45,957 bases of DNA from Anaerolineae bacterium (GCA_016929795.1 JAFGIA010000198.1:1-45957); one strand, 5' to 3'; shown: positions 14,694 through 22,645, numbered from the stretch's first letter. Notes: a model not told the origin generated them from the letters alone. A program made the numbers and translations.

Positions 14694-17603
14694 CTAGCGC
14701 ATGACGCGCTGGAAGGTCAGGTAGAAGCAGGTGTGCACTTTGAAGTTGGGTGACTGGGGGGTGCCCAGGCCAAGGCCGACGACGACATCACTGGGGAGGC
14801 CAGAGACGCGGACCGAGTAGGAGCCGAGGGTGTTGTACATGGGAAAGTTGGCGCTGAATTCGTTGGCAGGCTTGGCTTCGGTGTTGACGGTGAGGCTGCC
14901 GCCTTCCCAGCGGATCTCGACAGGCTGGCCCACGAGCTTGCTACCGTTCTCGTCGAGCACGTCGATAAAGATTGAATGTGCACCAGCGGCTTGGGCCTCG
15001 TCGGCCCATCGCGCCTCGACCAGGCGCCAGTAGCTCTGCCCGGCGCGGACACCTGTCGGCTGGACGCCGACGTTCAGTGCGCTCAACCGCTCATCGAGTC
15101 TACGTTCCGGCTGCGGCCGCTCTGCGGCGGTAGGCGTCGGCTGTGGCCTGGCAGTGGCGGCCGGAAGTGTGTCGGCGACGGGGCGCGGGGTGTTGGTCGG
15201 CGGCACCGGCGTTTCGGTAGGCGGCAGTGGGGTGTCGGTAGGCGGCAGGGGTGTGTTGGTGACGACGATGATATAAGGCGTCTCGGTGGGTGCGACCTGT
15301 GGCTGCGCGTCGAGCGCGGCCTGTGGCATTTCTTCCGCCCCGGCGGCTGCCTCGGCCTGCCCCTGACCGGGCTCCGCTTGACGAGCGGCGGACGCGGGCT
15401 CGGCTTGCCCGGGTGCAGACATGGCTGTCATGCCCAGTGCCTCGACCGCGGGTCCGGCCCCCGCACCAGCTCCCTCGAGGGACTCGGCCTGCGAAGCGGC
15501 AGGTGCGGCGAGCATTTCGACAGCGGGGTCGAGTGTTTCTGCCTGGGCGGCAGCGGGGTTGTCAAACGGGTCCGGGGTGGACGTCTGCACAAAGGCGATC
15601 GCGCCGTGCAGGTTGGTCACATTGTCCGCCGCCAGTGTCGAGATGACAAGGGAGGGGGCGGCGATGAAGAGAAGCCAGGCGAGTGCCGCGATGATGACGA
15701 GCAGCCGGACCTTGCCCCAGGCCGACAGGCCGCTGAACCAGGCGATCAAGCCATCAAAGGCGCCAAACATCTCGTCGACCACGCTGGGGCCGGGCGCAGG
15801 CCGTGCGGTTGCGGCGGCAGCGCGTGGCGCGGTGCGCGGTGTGGCACTGCGCGGCGCCGCATAGGCCGTGGGCCGTGGCGTGCGTGCTGGCGGAGCCGGT
15901 TGAGGTGTGCGGGCCGCACGGGGCTTGGGGGTGTGGGCTGTCGTCCTGGTGGACGCTGTCTGCTGCAGCAACCGTGTATCGGTGCTATGCAGGCGCTCGC
16001 TCAAGAGGCGGCTGAGGGCGAGGGCGAGGTTGGGGTAGGCGGTGACGAGGGCCTCAAAGTCGGCCTGGGACAGGAGCCAGAGGTTGACGTCGCTGATGGC
16101 AGTGACGGTGGCCGAGCGGGGTGAGCCGGTGAGGAGGGCCATCTCGCCAAAGAGATCGCCGGCGCCCAGCTCGGCGAGTGCAGCGATCCCTGTGTCGGTC
16201 TGGCGCAGCACGCGCACCCGGCCCGACTCGATAAAGAACATCTCGTGCCCTGGCTCGCCTTCGCGGACGACGGCCTCGCCCTGGCGGGAGCGAGCCGGTT
16301 TGAGGCGGCGGCTGACGTCGTCGAGCTGGCTGGGCGATAGGCCGGCCAGCAGCTTGAGGCCGCGCAAGTGGCTCTCGGTAAAGCGTTTGTCGAGGGTGGC
16401 GAGCCGCTGGGTAAGGGTCTTGCTCAGGGCCAGGCTAATGGATGAGTAACGGTTGATCAGGTCGTCAAAGTCGGAGCGGTAGAGGACCCACAGGTTGGTG
16501 TGGGCGACGGCGCGCACGCCGTTGGATCGCGGCTTGCCCGTCATCAGCTCCATCTCGCCAAAGTAGTCGTCGGTGCCCAAGCGGCCCAATACCGTGCGGC
16601 CCACGGTCCGGTCATCGGAGATGACCTCCACCTGGCCGTCGTCGACGATGTAGAGGGCATCACCGCGCGCGCCCTGGCTAAAGACTGTCTCGCCCGCGGG
16701 CACGTGGAGTAGGAGCAAGCGGTCGGCGACTGCCCAGAGCACCTCCTCGGACAGCTCTTCGAAGAGGGGCATGGTGCCGAGCCGGTCGACGGCCCGCGTC
16801 TGATCCTCAGGGAGTAGTGGCTCGCGGATGCTCTGACTGAGGGCCAGGCGGATTTTGGGACGCTGCGCCGCTACTTCTTCAAAATCGGCAGCGGACAGGA
16901 CCCAGAGGATCGCGTCGCCGGCGGCCTGGACTGATCGGGCGTGTGGTTTGCCGGTGACGACGGCGAGCTCACCGAACGACTCGCCAGCGCCCAACTCGGA
17001 AAAGTCGCCCCCTTCTTCGGAGCTGTGCAGGTGAAGCTGGCCGGCTTCGACGATAAAGAGGCCCTGGGGCGGCTGGCCCCGCTCCACGACAAAGGCACCG
17101 TTCTCCTTTTCCATGGGAATGAGCCGGCGAGCGATGCCGGCCAGGCTCTCATCGTCGAGCCTGGCAAAAAAGGAGAGCGGCTTGAGGCGCTGTTCGACGA
17201 GGTAACGATCCAGGAGGGCGAGACGCTCGCCAAAGGCGAGGCTGAGCTTGAGTCCAACGTGAGGGTCATCGGAGATCATGCCGATCAGATCCTCACGGCT
17301 GAGGGCCCACAGCTCGACGTCGCTCGCCGCCGACGCACCAAAGGAGCGGGGGCGGTCGAGAAAGAGATCGCTTTCGCCAACCAGGCTTCCAACCCCCTGG
17401 CTGGCTAACACTGTGCCACCCTCGGCCAGCAAGCGCACCCAGCCGGATTTGATCAGGTAGAGTGTGTTGCTGGGGTCCCCTTGATGGAAAAGGGGTTGGC
17501 CGCTACGACGGTGTTCAAGGTGCATCCGTTGAGAAACGCGCTCCTGTTCTTCCTGCGACAAGGCAGAGAAGAACGGGGCGTTCCCTACGTAGTGCAGTTT
17601 CAC
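14694..17603 (-). CDS. Membrane protein with four cyclic-nucleotide-binding domains and an extracytoplasmic Ig-like domain
   Basis: A 969-aa protein of unusual build. Four CNBD repeats fill residues 1-550; their phosphate-binding cassettes lie near 73-90 (VGESDLFLDRPRS), 208-225 (FGELAVVTGKPHARSV), 347-362 (FGEMELMTGKPRSNGV) and 484-498 (FGEMALLTGSPRSATV). The fourth is nearest the canonical form; the second has PHAR for PRxA and may not bind. A Pro/Ala/Thr/Arg linker leads to one membrane segment at about 633-656 (LLVIIAALAWLLFIAAPSLV) with positive charges before it. A PTDTPLPPTETP linker and a C-terminal Ig-like domain follow, probably outside the cell. GTG 17603 is preceded by AGGAGG. The protein would link cAMP-type sensing inside to an outer domain; the effector is unknown. 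Confidence 0.82.
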   Translation of the reverse strand: MKLHYVGNAPFFSALSQEEQERVSQRMHLEHRRSGQPLFHQGDPSNTLYLIKSGWVRLLAEGGTVLASQGVGSLVGESDLFLDRPRSFGASAASDVELWALSREDLIGMISDDPHVGLKLSLAFGERLALLDRYLVEQRLKPLSFFARLDDESLAGIARRLIPMEKENGAFVVERGQPPQGLFIVEAGQLHLHSSEEGGDFSELGAGESFGELAVVTGKPHARSVQAAGDAILWVLSAADFEEVAAQRPKIRLALSQSIREPLLPEDQTRAVDRLGTMPLFEELSEEVLWAVADRLLLLHVPAGETVFSQGARGDALYIVDDGQVEVISDDRTVGRTVLGRLGTDDYFGEMELMTGKPRSNGVRAVAHTNLWVLYRSDFDDLINRYSSISLALSKTLTQRLATLDKRFTESHLRGLKLLAGLSPSQLDDVSRRLKPARSRQGEAVVREGEPGHEMFFIESGRVRVLRQTDTGIAALAELGAGDLFGEMALLTGSPRSATVTAISDVNLWLLSQADFEALVTAYPNLALALSRLLSERLHSTDTRLLQQTASTRTTAHTPKPRAARTPQPAPPARTPRPTAYAAPRSATPRTAPRAAAATARPAPGPSVVDEMFGAFDGLIAWFSGLSAWGKVRLLVIIAALAWLLFIAAPSLVISTLAADNVTNLHGAIAFVQTSTPDPFDNPAAAQAETLDPAVEMLAAPAASQAESLEGAGAGAGPAVEALGMTAMSAPGQAEPASAARQAEPGQGQAEAAAGAEEMPQAALDAQPQVAPTETPYIIVVTNTPLPPTDTPLPPTETPVPPTNTPRPVADTLPAATARPQPTPTAAERPQPERRLDERLSALNVGVQPTGVRAGQSYWRLVEARWADEAQAAGAHSIFIDVLDENGSKLVGQPVEIRWEGGSLTVNTEAKPANEFSANFPMYNTLGSYSVRVSGLPSDVVVGLGLGTPQSPNFKVHTCFYLTFQRVMR

Positions 17604-17635
17604 TTTGTACAGTCACCTCCTCGCGAGCACCCGCC

Positions 17636-17663
17636 ATTATACCAGAACCGGGCAGTCTGTCAA
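17636..17663 (-). promoter_or_regulatory. Promoter of the four-CNBD gene
   Basis: Minus-strand TTGACA (17663-17658), 16-nt spacer, TATAAT (17641-17636), about 33 nt before the GTG start. All twelve positions are consensus, though the spacer is one short of optimal. Confidence 0.7.
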
Positions 17664-17678
17664 GTCTGCTCCGGTTCT
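17644..17678. promoter_or_regulatory. Inverted repeat embracing the -35 of the four-CNBD promoter
   Basis: AGAACCGGGCAG (17644-17655) and CTGC-T-CCGGTTCT (17666-17678) are inverted copies with one extra base; the -35 hexamer lies in the 10-nt centre. The placement suggests an operator for an unknown regulator. No hairpin terminator function is likely because no T-run follows. Confidence 0.4.
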
Positions 17679-17703
17679 GATCTTACGGTTGCTCACGTGA
17701 TCT

Positions 17704-17738
17704 AGACCTGACAGGGTTCGAGAAACCCTGTCGGGTCT
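17704..17738. repeat. Palindrome at the end of the 261-aa membrane protein gene
   Basis: AGACCTGACAGGGTT (17704-17718) and AACCCTGTCGGGTCT (17724-17738) pair over 15 positions with one G-T wobble; the last base belongs to the stop codon of the minus-strand gene. A TTATTTT run exists only on the plus side. I recognise this ACCTGACAGGGTT hairpin as a type that recurs in intergenic DNA of Chloroflexota and relatives, so it may be a dispersed repeat acting as mRNA 3' end protection. Confidence 0.5.
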
Positions 17739-18523
17739 TATTTTCCCTGTTGAAATGTCAGCCGCCAGTCGACGGCTCGCACGCCTGTGCGGCACAGGCC
17801 TGGCGCTACATCAGAGGCCAGGTCGCGGGCCACGTCGCTGTAGAGGCCGGCGAGTGAAACCTGGTACTCGGTGTGCGGCGCCATGCGGAAGTCTCCGTAG
17901 CCCAACCCCCTGTTGGGGTGGAGGCCGGTGAAAAGGTGGTCCTGGCCGCCGTCCCAGTTGACGACGACCTGGACACCGGCCAGCGGCTCGCCCGCCGCGT
18001 CTTGCACCCACACACTGATCTGGCCCGGCGAGCCCGGCTCGGCACACAGGGCTGTCTGCTCGACGAGCAGGAAGGAGGGGCGGGGCGTGGGTGACAAGGC
18101 CACGGGGGGGGAGGCACTGGTGGGCGCGGCCTGTGGCGTGACCGCCGGGCTGCCGGCCGGCCCGGAAGCAAAGACCATGAGGACACCGCCGCTGGCGCCG
18201 AGCTCCTCGGCCAGGTGCGCCAGGTTGCGCACGTCTTCGGGGCGCCCCCCGGCGCCAAGGTACGCTTCGATCTCGGCGGCAAGGGCCGCACCAGCGGCGG
18301 GCACGCCGAGCTGGGCCAGGCGGTCGCGCGCCAGGTCGAGATCCCCATTGTAGGCATACAGGTCTGCCACGAGGGCCAGGTACACCTGCCTGTCGGACGC
18401 ACGCAGGGTGCCCGGGGGGGCGTCGATATAGTCGACAGGATCGACGACCCAGCTATAGTAGAGGCCTCCTGCGGCGCCGGCAGCCGTTGCCAGCAAGAGG
18501 AGGGCCGGGATGGCCCGTTTCAT
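17738..18523 (-). CDS. Membrane-anchored protein with helical stalk and C-terminal Ig-like domain
   Basis: A 261-aa protein with an N-terminal membrane anchor (AIPALLLLATAAGAAGGLYY). Next comes a domain of about 100 residues (WVVDPVDYIDAPPGTLRASD; YLALVADLYAYNGDLDLARD), a short Ala/Pro/Thr linker, and a beta-rich C-terminus with two cysteines that could pair (ALCAEPGSPGQISVWVQDAA and APGLCRTGVRAVDWRLTF). The first soluble domain aligns by eye with that of the neighbour at 18533-19660 (GWVVVPVRYVDTSIADLAPD), so the two are paralogues. It overlaps nothing and starts 9 nt after the upstream stop, so the pair is one operon. I do not recognise a named family beyond this recurring Chloroflexota-type architecture. 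Confidence 0.75.
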   Translation of the reverse strand: MKRAIPALLLLATAAGAAGGLYYSWVVDPVDYIDAPPGTLRASDRQVYLALVADLYAYNGDLDLARDRLAQLGVPAAGAALAAEIEAYLGAGGRPEDVRNLAHLAEELGASGGVLMVFASGPAGSPAVTPQAAPTSASPPVALSPTPRPSFLLVEQTALCAEPGSPGQISVWVQDAAGEPLAGVQVVVNWDGGQDHLFTGLHPNRGLGYGDFRMAPHTEYQVSLAGLYSDVARDLASDVAPGLCRTGVRAVDWRLTFQQGK

Positions 18524-18532
18524 AGGATTGGC

Positions 18533-19660
18533 TTACCAGTTGCGCGTGTAGACAATGCGCCAGGAGTAGTGGGCAAAGTTCACGCACGCGGCGCCCTGGT
18601 TGTATAGCTCCTGGCACCGCTCTTTGCTGATATTCGACTCGCAGCAGTTACAGTAGCCAGCCGCCCACAGGTCTTCGAAGGGTGGCGGATCGAAACAGGG
18701 CATGGCACGGGTCCAGGCCGTCACGCAGGGGCCGCCCTGCCCCTCGGCGATGCAGAGCGATCCACCGCCGTGCTGTCCATACTCGAATTTGGTCTCGCCA
18801 GGACCCCAGTCAGGCGAGCCGACGTTGCCGGTCACCTGGTACTGGCCAGAAAACTGGTCGTGAACCCACACGCCAGGGATCTGGTTGCCGGCGGCGTTGA
18901 GGACGGTGACACGGATTTGCAGGTTGCCGCTCCCATCGCAGCGCTGCGCATCCTCGCCAGGGCCAACCAATCGCTCCGACCAGGTCCACTGCGCCACCGG
19001 CTTGGTAGTCGGCTTGGGGGTGGCGGTGGGGGCCGGTGGATTTGTCGGGTTGGGCTTGGCCGTGTTGGTGGGCGGAGCTTGGGTGTCCGTCGGCTCGGGT
19101 GTGGATGTGTCGGTGGGCAGCGGAACGGGGGTATCGGTGGGTGCGGGCACCGGCGTGTCGGTCGGCGCTTGGGTGGGGGTATCGGTGGGTGCGGGCACCG
19201 GCGTGTCGGTCGGCACCGGGGTATCGGTGGGCGTGGGTGTGGGAAGCGGCGTGTGGGTGGGCGGTGGGGTGGGTGTGGCGACGTAGGCGAGCATCTGCGG
19301 GCTGGACAGGCCCATGTCGTGGGCGAGGGTGACGAGCGCACGGATCTCGGCCTCGTCGCGGCCTTGAGCGACCCAGCGATCGACCATGGACGACAGTGAC
19401 TGGCCCACGTTGGGCACGTCGAGCTCGGCCAGGCGCGACTGGGCGCGCTCCATGTTGCCGTCGAGGAGGTAGCTCGAGGCGACGAGGACGATATAGTCGT
19501 CTTTGTAATCGGGGGCGAGGTCGGCGATGGAGGTATCGACGTAGCGGACGGGCACCACGACCCATCCGAGGACGAGACCGATGGCGATGCCGGCGCCCAA
19601 TCCGAGCACGACGATGGCGGCGAGGATGAGGCCGGCCTTGTTCTTTTTTAATTGCTCCAT
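18533..19660 (-). CDS. Membrane-anchored protein with Pro-Thr-Asp linker and cysteine-rich C-terminal domain
   Basis: A 375-aa protein. It has a short Lys-rich cytoplasmic tail (MEQLKKNKAG), a membrane segment (LILAAIVVLGLGAGIAIGLV), a helical domain shared with its downstream neighbour (WVVVPVRYVDT; LVASSYLLDGNMERAQSRLA), then about 90 residues of PTDTPVPAPTDTP-type repeats. The C-terminal domain of about 150 residues is rich in cysteine (CDGSG, GPCVTAW, MPCFDPPP, YCNCCES), so probably disulfide-bonded outside the cell. The start chosen is ATG 19660 with GAGG upstream; an in-frame GTG at 19681 is possible. It is the first gene of the pair with 17738-18523, and both resemble the tail half of the four-CNBD protein. 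Function is unknown; a wall or surface role is plausible. Confidence 0.75.
   Translation of the reverse strand: MEQLKKNKAGLILAAIVVLGLGAGIAIGLVLGWVVVPVRYVDTSIADLAPDYKDDYIVLVASSYLLDGNMERAQSRLAELDVPNVGQSLSSMVDRWVAQGRDEAEIRALVTLAHDMGLSSPQMLAYVATPTPPPTHTPLPTPTPTDTPVPTDTPVPAPTDTPTQAPTDTPVPAPTDTPVPLPTDTSTPEPTDTQAPPTNTAKPNPTNPPAPTATPKPTTKPVAQWTWSERLVGPGEDAQRCDGSGNLQIRVTVLNAAGNQIPGVWVHDQFSGQYQVTGNVGSPDWGPGETKFEYGQHGGGSLCIAEGQGGPCVTAWTRAMPCFDPPPFEDLWAAGYCNCCESNISKERCQELYNQGAACVNFAHYSWRIVYTRNW
19131..19231. repeat. Tandem coding repeat in the PTDTPVPAPTDTP linker
   Basis: A 36-bp unit at 19131-19166 (starting GTATCGGTGGGTGCGGGCAC) is repeated identically at 19179-19214, a period of 48 bp, with a third partial copy from 19221. 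The in-frame period adds or removes linker units without breaking the gene. Confidence 0.8.
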
Positions 19661-19776
19661 AACGTGCCTCTGTTCCTTCACAGAAATTCAGCCGCTGTTG
19701 GCGCGGCTGGAAGTTGTGTGGGGAGTTGTCGGGCGAGCGCTTTTCCCCCCTTGTGCGTATGGCATGAAATAAAAGA

Positions 19777-19860
19777 TGCCGAAGGTGGGAATCGAACCCA
19801 CAAGAGGTCTCCCTCACGCGAGTTTGAGTCGCGCGCGTCTGCCAGTTCCGCCACTTCGGC
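19777..19860 (-). tRNA. tRNA-Leu (anticodon CAA)
   Basis: On the minus strand the acceptor stem GCCGAAG pairs with CTTCGGC, followed by discriminator A. The D-arm region begins TGGCGGAACTGGCAGACGC. The anticodon stem CGCGA/TCGCG holds loop CTCAAAC, giving anticodon CAA for UUG codons. A long class II variable arm (GAGGGAGACCTC region) and the T arm GTGGG-TTCGATT-CCCAC complete the molecule. CCA is not encoded. The long variable arm and A73 support leucine rather than another family. Confidence 0.95.
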
Positions 19861-19896
19861 TCTTAAAAGACCATGAACGGCTACATTCGCAAGAAT

Positions 19897-19925
19897 AGTA
19901 TACACTAGAAGCTTGTGGCTGTCAA
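19897..19925 (-). promoter_or_regulatory. Promoter of tRNA-Leu
   Basis: Minus-strand TTGACA (19925-19920), 17-nt spacer and TATACT (19902-19897), about 37 nt before the mature tRNA 5' end. Confidence 0.75.
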
Positions 19926-19986
19926 ATTCACTGGGCGATTTCTGCCGGTGAGCATTAGGGCGTGCCTCCGTAGGGCAGAGGAAGGT

Positions 19987-20015
19987 TTGCTCGCGAGGAG
20001 GTTTTGGAGTATAAT
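19987..20015 (+). promoter_or_regulatory. Promoter of the ECF sigma factor gene
   Basis: TTGCTC (19987-19992), 17-nt spacer and perfect TATAAT (20010-20015). The -35 is the same variant as that of the BTAD regulator gene. It rules out the upstream in-frame start at 20004. Confidence 0.6.
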
Positions 20016-20075
20016 GCCTGGGCCTGCCTGGAAGTGGTGGGTCGCCTGCCGACGGAGGAGAAGGGGAGAGTAGGG

Positions 20076-20726
20076 ATGATCTTGGGGTTTGGCGCACCGC
20101 GCGGGCCGAACCGGGGCAGTGGGTCGATGGATGAACAAGCCCTGATTGAATCTGCACGCAAGGGTGACGTGCGCGCGTTCAACCAGCTTGTCCTTCTCTA
20201 CCAGAGCATGGCGTTCAACGTGGCGTATCGCATCCTGAGCGATTCGGACGCGGCAGCCGACGCCACCCAGGAAGCTTTTCTCTCCGCCTACAAGGCGATG
20301 CGCCAATTCCGGGGCGGGTCGTTCAAGTCGTGGCTGCTGCGCATCGTGACGAACGCCTGCTATGATCAACTGCGCTACAAACAACGCCGGCCCACGAGCT
20401 CGCTCGACGACTTGCCGGTGGAAGCGGATCACACCTATTACCTGGAAGATGAGTCAGAGCTACCCGACGAGTATGTGGAGCGGCGGGAGCTGAACCGCCT
20501 GCTCCAGGCGGGTATTGCCGATTTGCCCCTGGAACAGGCGACGATCCTGGTGTTGTCGGATGTGCAGGGGATGAGTTACAACGAGATCGCCGATAGCCTC
20601 GATCTTTCGCTGGGCACGGTCAAGTCGCGCCTGAGCCGTGCACGGGCCAAGCTGCGCGACTTTTTGACGGAGAAGGGGGAACTTTTACCAGCCCGCTACC
20701 GTCTTAGGGTTGACGAGGCGACCTGA
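20076..20726 (+). CDS. ECF-type RNA polymerase sigma factor
   Basis: A 216-aa group IV sigma factor. Region 2 spans about residues 22-95 (AFNQLVLLYQSMAFNVAYRI, DATQEAFLSAYKAM, FKSWLLRIVTNACYDQLRYK) and region 4 about 140-205 (LPLEQATILVLSDVQGMSYN then EIADSLDLSLGTVKSRLSRA). ATG 20076 has a purine-rich AAGGGGAGAG site; ATG 20127 (MDEQALIES), where homology really starts, is an alternative with a weaker site. It directs RNA polymerase to stress or envelope promoters once released. The zinc-finger anti-sigma gene follows 19 nt later, the classical partner arrangement. Confidence 0.92.
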   Translation: MILGFGAPRGPNRGSGSMDEQALIESARKGDVRAFNQLVLLYQSMAFNVAYRILSDSDAAADATQEAFLSAYKAMRQFRGGSFKSWLLRIVTNACYDQLRYKQRRPTSSLDDLPVEADHTYYLEDESELPDEYVERRELNRLLQAGIADLPLEQATILVLSDVQGMSYNEIADSLDLSLGTVKSRLSRARAKLRDFLTEKGELLPARYRLRVDEAT

Positions 20727-20745
20727 AATGGTGGGGCGATAGCTG

Positions 20746-21861
20746 ATGATCGGGTTTAGAAGAAGAAGCAACGAAACAAGAGATCACAAGTACTTTGAAG
20801 AGAGGCTATCCGCCTACCTGGATGGCGAGCTGGCAGCACGCGAGCAGCAGGCAGTCGAGCAACACCTCAAGGTGTGCGAGAGGTGCCCCCGGGAGCTGGC
20901 GACGCTGAAGCAGACGGTGGTGTGGCTGTCCGAGCTGCCGGTGGTGCCTGTGCCCCGCGTGTTCACCATTCCGGCCAATGTGGTGCCGGCACCGCCTGTG
21001 CGCCGGCGGTGGTCCTTTGTGCCCGCGATGCAGTTTGCCACGGCCCTGGTGGCAGTGCTCCTCTTTTTCGCGGCGGCAGGGGATGTGATGCTCACCGGAT
21101 GGCCGTGGGGCACGATGGCAGAGCCGATGATGCTGCAAGAGGCTGCCGTCGAGCAGTCAGTCGCCGAAATGCCGGCGGCCAAAGAGGCCGAGTCGACGCT
21201 TGAAGTGGAGGTGGCGGCCTATGCGGAGCCATATGGCGCCAGTGACACGGCGGCGACAGAACCCGCGATGGCCGAGGTCGCGGCGGAAGCAGCCGAGGAG
21301 GCGCCTGCGGCGCTGCAACAGGCTGCGCCGGAGGCCGCGCCGCGAGCGGCTGCGCTCACCCAGCCTGCCCCTGGCGAGGGGGTGGGCGGCGGCGAGGGGG
21401 CTGGAGAGGAGAGAGAGGCGCCCGAAGATGTGGCCCGCGTCGAGGCGGATACCCCACCGGTCCTGCAATCTACGTCTGCACCCGAGGAGCCACTCGCCGG
21501 CATGCCCGAGTCTCTGCCCACGGCCACGCCTGAGCGGATGTCAACGTCGGCGCCGGCTTCTCTCCCGGCTGCGACTCTGGCTCCCAAGGCTGTGATCGTG
21601 CCGACGCCTACGGCGGCGCCGACGATCCATCTCCCTGTGACCGAGGCCGTGGAGCCGCCAGGGGCACTTGTCCAGGTGCCCGAGTCTTGGCCGCCAGCGG
21701 AAGCGCGCAATGAGGCGGAATTGCCGGCGCTGACACGCGGCGAGACAGGACAGGCGGTGTTCTGGCTGCGGGTTGTTGAGTATGTGCTGGGGGTGGCCCT
21801 GGTGATCCTGACGGGGACTATGATTGTGTTGATGGTGTGGCGGCGGGCGCGCGGGCGATAG
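20746..21861 (+). CDS. Membrane-bound zinc-finger anti-sigma factor
   Basis: A 371-aa protein. The N-terminal 60 residues are an anti-sigma zinc finger (LSAYLDGELAAREQQAVEQH with H40-x3-C44-x2-C47), which binds the sigma factor encoded just upstream. A membrane segment lies near residues 90-112 (MQFATALVAVLLFFAAAGDV). A long Ala/Glu/Pro-rich, low-complexity stretch of about 220 residues follows, and then a second membrane segment at the C-terminus (YVLGVALVILTGTMIVLMVW) with an RRARGR end. With two segments the low-complexity loop would be outside and both ends inside. This differs from simple single-pass members of the family. Release presumably follows an envelope signal; the mechanism is not visible. 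Confidence 0.85.
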   Translation: MIGFRRRSNETRDHKYFEERLSAYLDGELAAREQQAVEQHLKVCERCPRELATLKQTVVWLSELPVVPVPRVFTIPANVVPAPPVRRRWSFVPAMQFATALVAVLLFFAAAGDVMLTGWPWGTMAEPMMLQEAAVEQSVAEMPAAKEAESTLEVEVAAYAEPYGASDTAATEPAMAEVAAEAAEEAPAALQQAAPEAAPRAAALTQPAPGEGVGGGEGAGEEREAPEDVARVEADTPPVLQSTSAPEEPLAGMPESLPTATPERMSTSAPASLPAATLAPKAVIVPTPTAAPTIHLPVTEAVEPPGALVQVPESWPPAEARNEAELPALTRGETGQAVFWLRVVEYVLGVALVILTGTMIVLMVWRRARGR

Positions 21862-21877
21862 CCCGCGCCCGGGCGCT

Positions 21878-22645
21878 TTATCCGGGCGGATCGATCTTTT
21901 CCACAACCAACAAGTGAGATAACCCCAAGACGCGCAGCGGCGTGTGCTCGAGCAGATACGTCGCTGCGCGAAGCACGCGTCCCAGCCCGGGCCGGCGGCG
22001 GAGTATCTTGTCGTAGCCGGGATAGACCTGGGTGTGGGCAATGATCCGCACGGGCAGGCCGGCCAGCAGGCGGCGCAGGCCGCGGGGCGTGTAGGCGCGC
22101 ACGTGTGGGGCAAGGCGTCGCCGCCAGCGGTCGGGCAAATAGTTCACGAGGGGGATATTGCCAAAGTGGTAGGTGCCGCCCCAATAGGCGCCGTGGGTTT
22201 CAAAGGGGTAGAGGCGGTTCGGGGCAAAGAGGACGAGCCGGCCGCCACGCTGGCCGGTCGCAGGATTCGGAGCGCGCAGCACGCGCACAGCCTCGGCCAC
22301 AGCCTGCCGGTCGTCGGATACGTGCTCGATCACTTCATGAGAGAGGACCAGGTCAAAGGTGCTGTCGGAGAAGGGGAGCGCTTCGACAGATGCAGCGCTC
22401 AAGCCGGGCACGTCGGCGGCTGCGCCTACCAGCTTTTCAGGGTCGAGGTCGACGCCATAGACGTGGGAGCTGAAGCGGCGGAAGGCGCGCACATAGGTGC
22501 CCACGCCGGCCCCGGCGTCGAGGATGGCGGCCTCTTCGAGGGGGGCGTGGCGCCGGATCATGTCGAGGCGGCGCTGCTGGCCGAATCCCCACACGTAGCT
22601 CGGGTGGCCGAGTCGGATCGATTTGTCTGTAGAGCTACCAGCCAT
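21878..22645 (-). CDS. SAM-dependent class I methyltransferase
   Basis: A 255-aa methyltransferase of the UbiE/Methyltransf_11 type. Motif I is ILDAGAGVGTYVRAF near residue 42, motif II contains YGVDLDPEK, and the post-motif regions are VEALPFSDSTFDLVLSHEVI and EHVSDDRQAV. A C-terminal part (YWGGTYHFGNIPLVNYLPD) is typical of small-molecule or lipid methyltransferases, but the substrate cannot be named. ATG 22645 lies inside the end of the metallophosphoesterase gene (11-nt overlap), so translation is coupled and both genes share a promoter at 23401-23430. Confidence 0.85.
   Translation of the reverse strand: MAGSSTDKSIRLGHPSYVWGFGQQRRLDMIRRHAPLEEAAILDAGAGVGTYVRAFRRFSSHVYGVDLDPEKLVGAAADVPGLSAASVEALPFSDSTFDLVLSHEVIEHVSDDRQAVAEAVRVLRAPNPATGQRGGRLVLFAPNRLYPFETHGAYWGGTYHFGNIPLVNYLPDRWRRRLAPHVRAYTPRGLRRLLAGLPVRIIAHTQVYPGYDKILRRRPGLGRVLRAATYLLEHTPLRVLGLSHLLVVEKIDPPG

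Noticed and set aside
19131..19231. Regular repeats considered as a CRISPR array
   Set aside because: The repeats are in frame within a coding linker, with 12-bp or shorter spacers, and no cas gene is present.
20004..20075. Upstream TTG start for the sigma factor
   Set aside because: It falls within the promoter (TATAAT at 20010-20015) and cannot be in the transcript.
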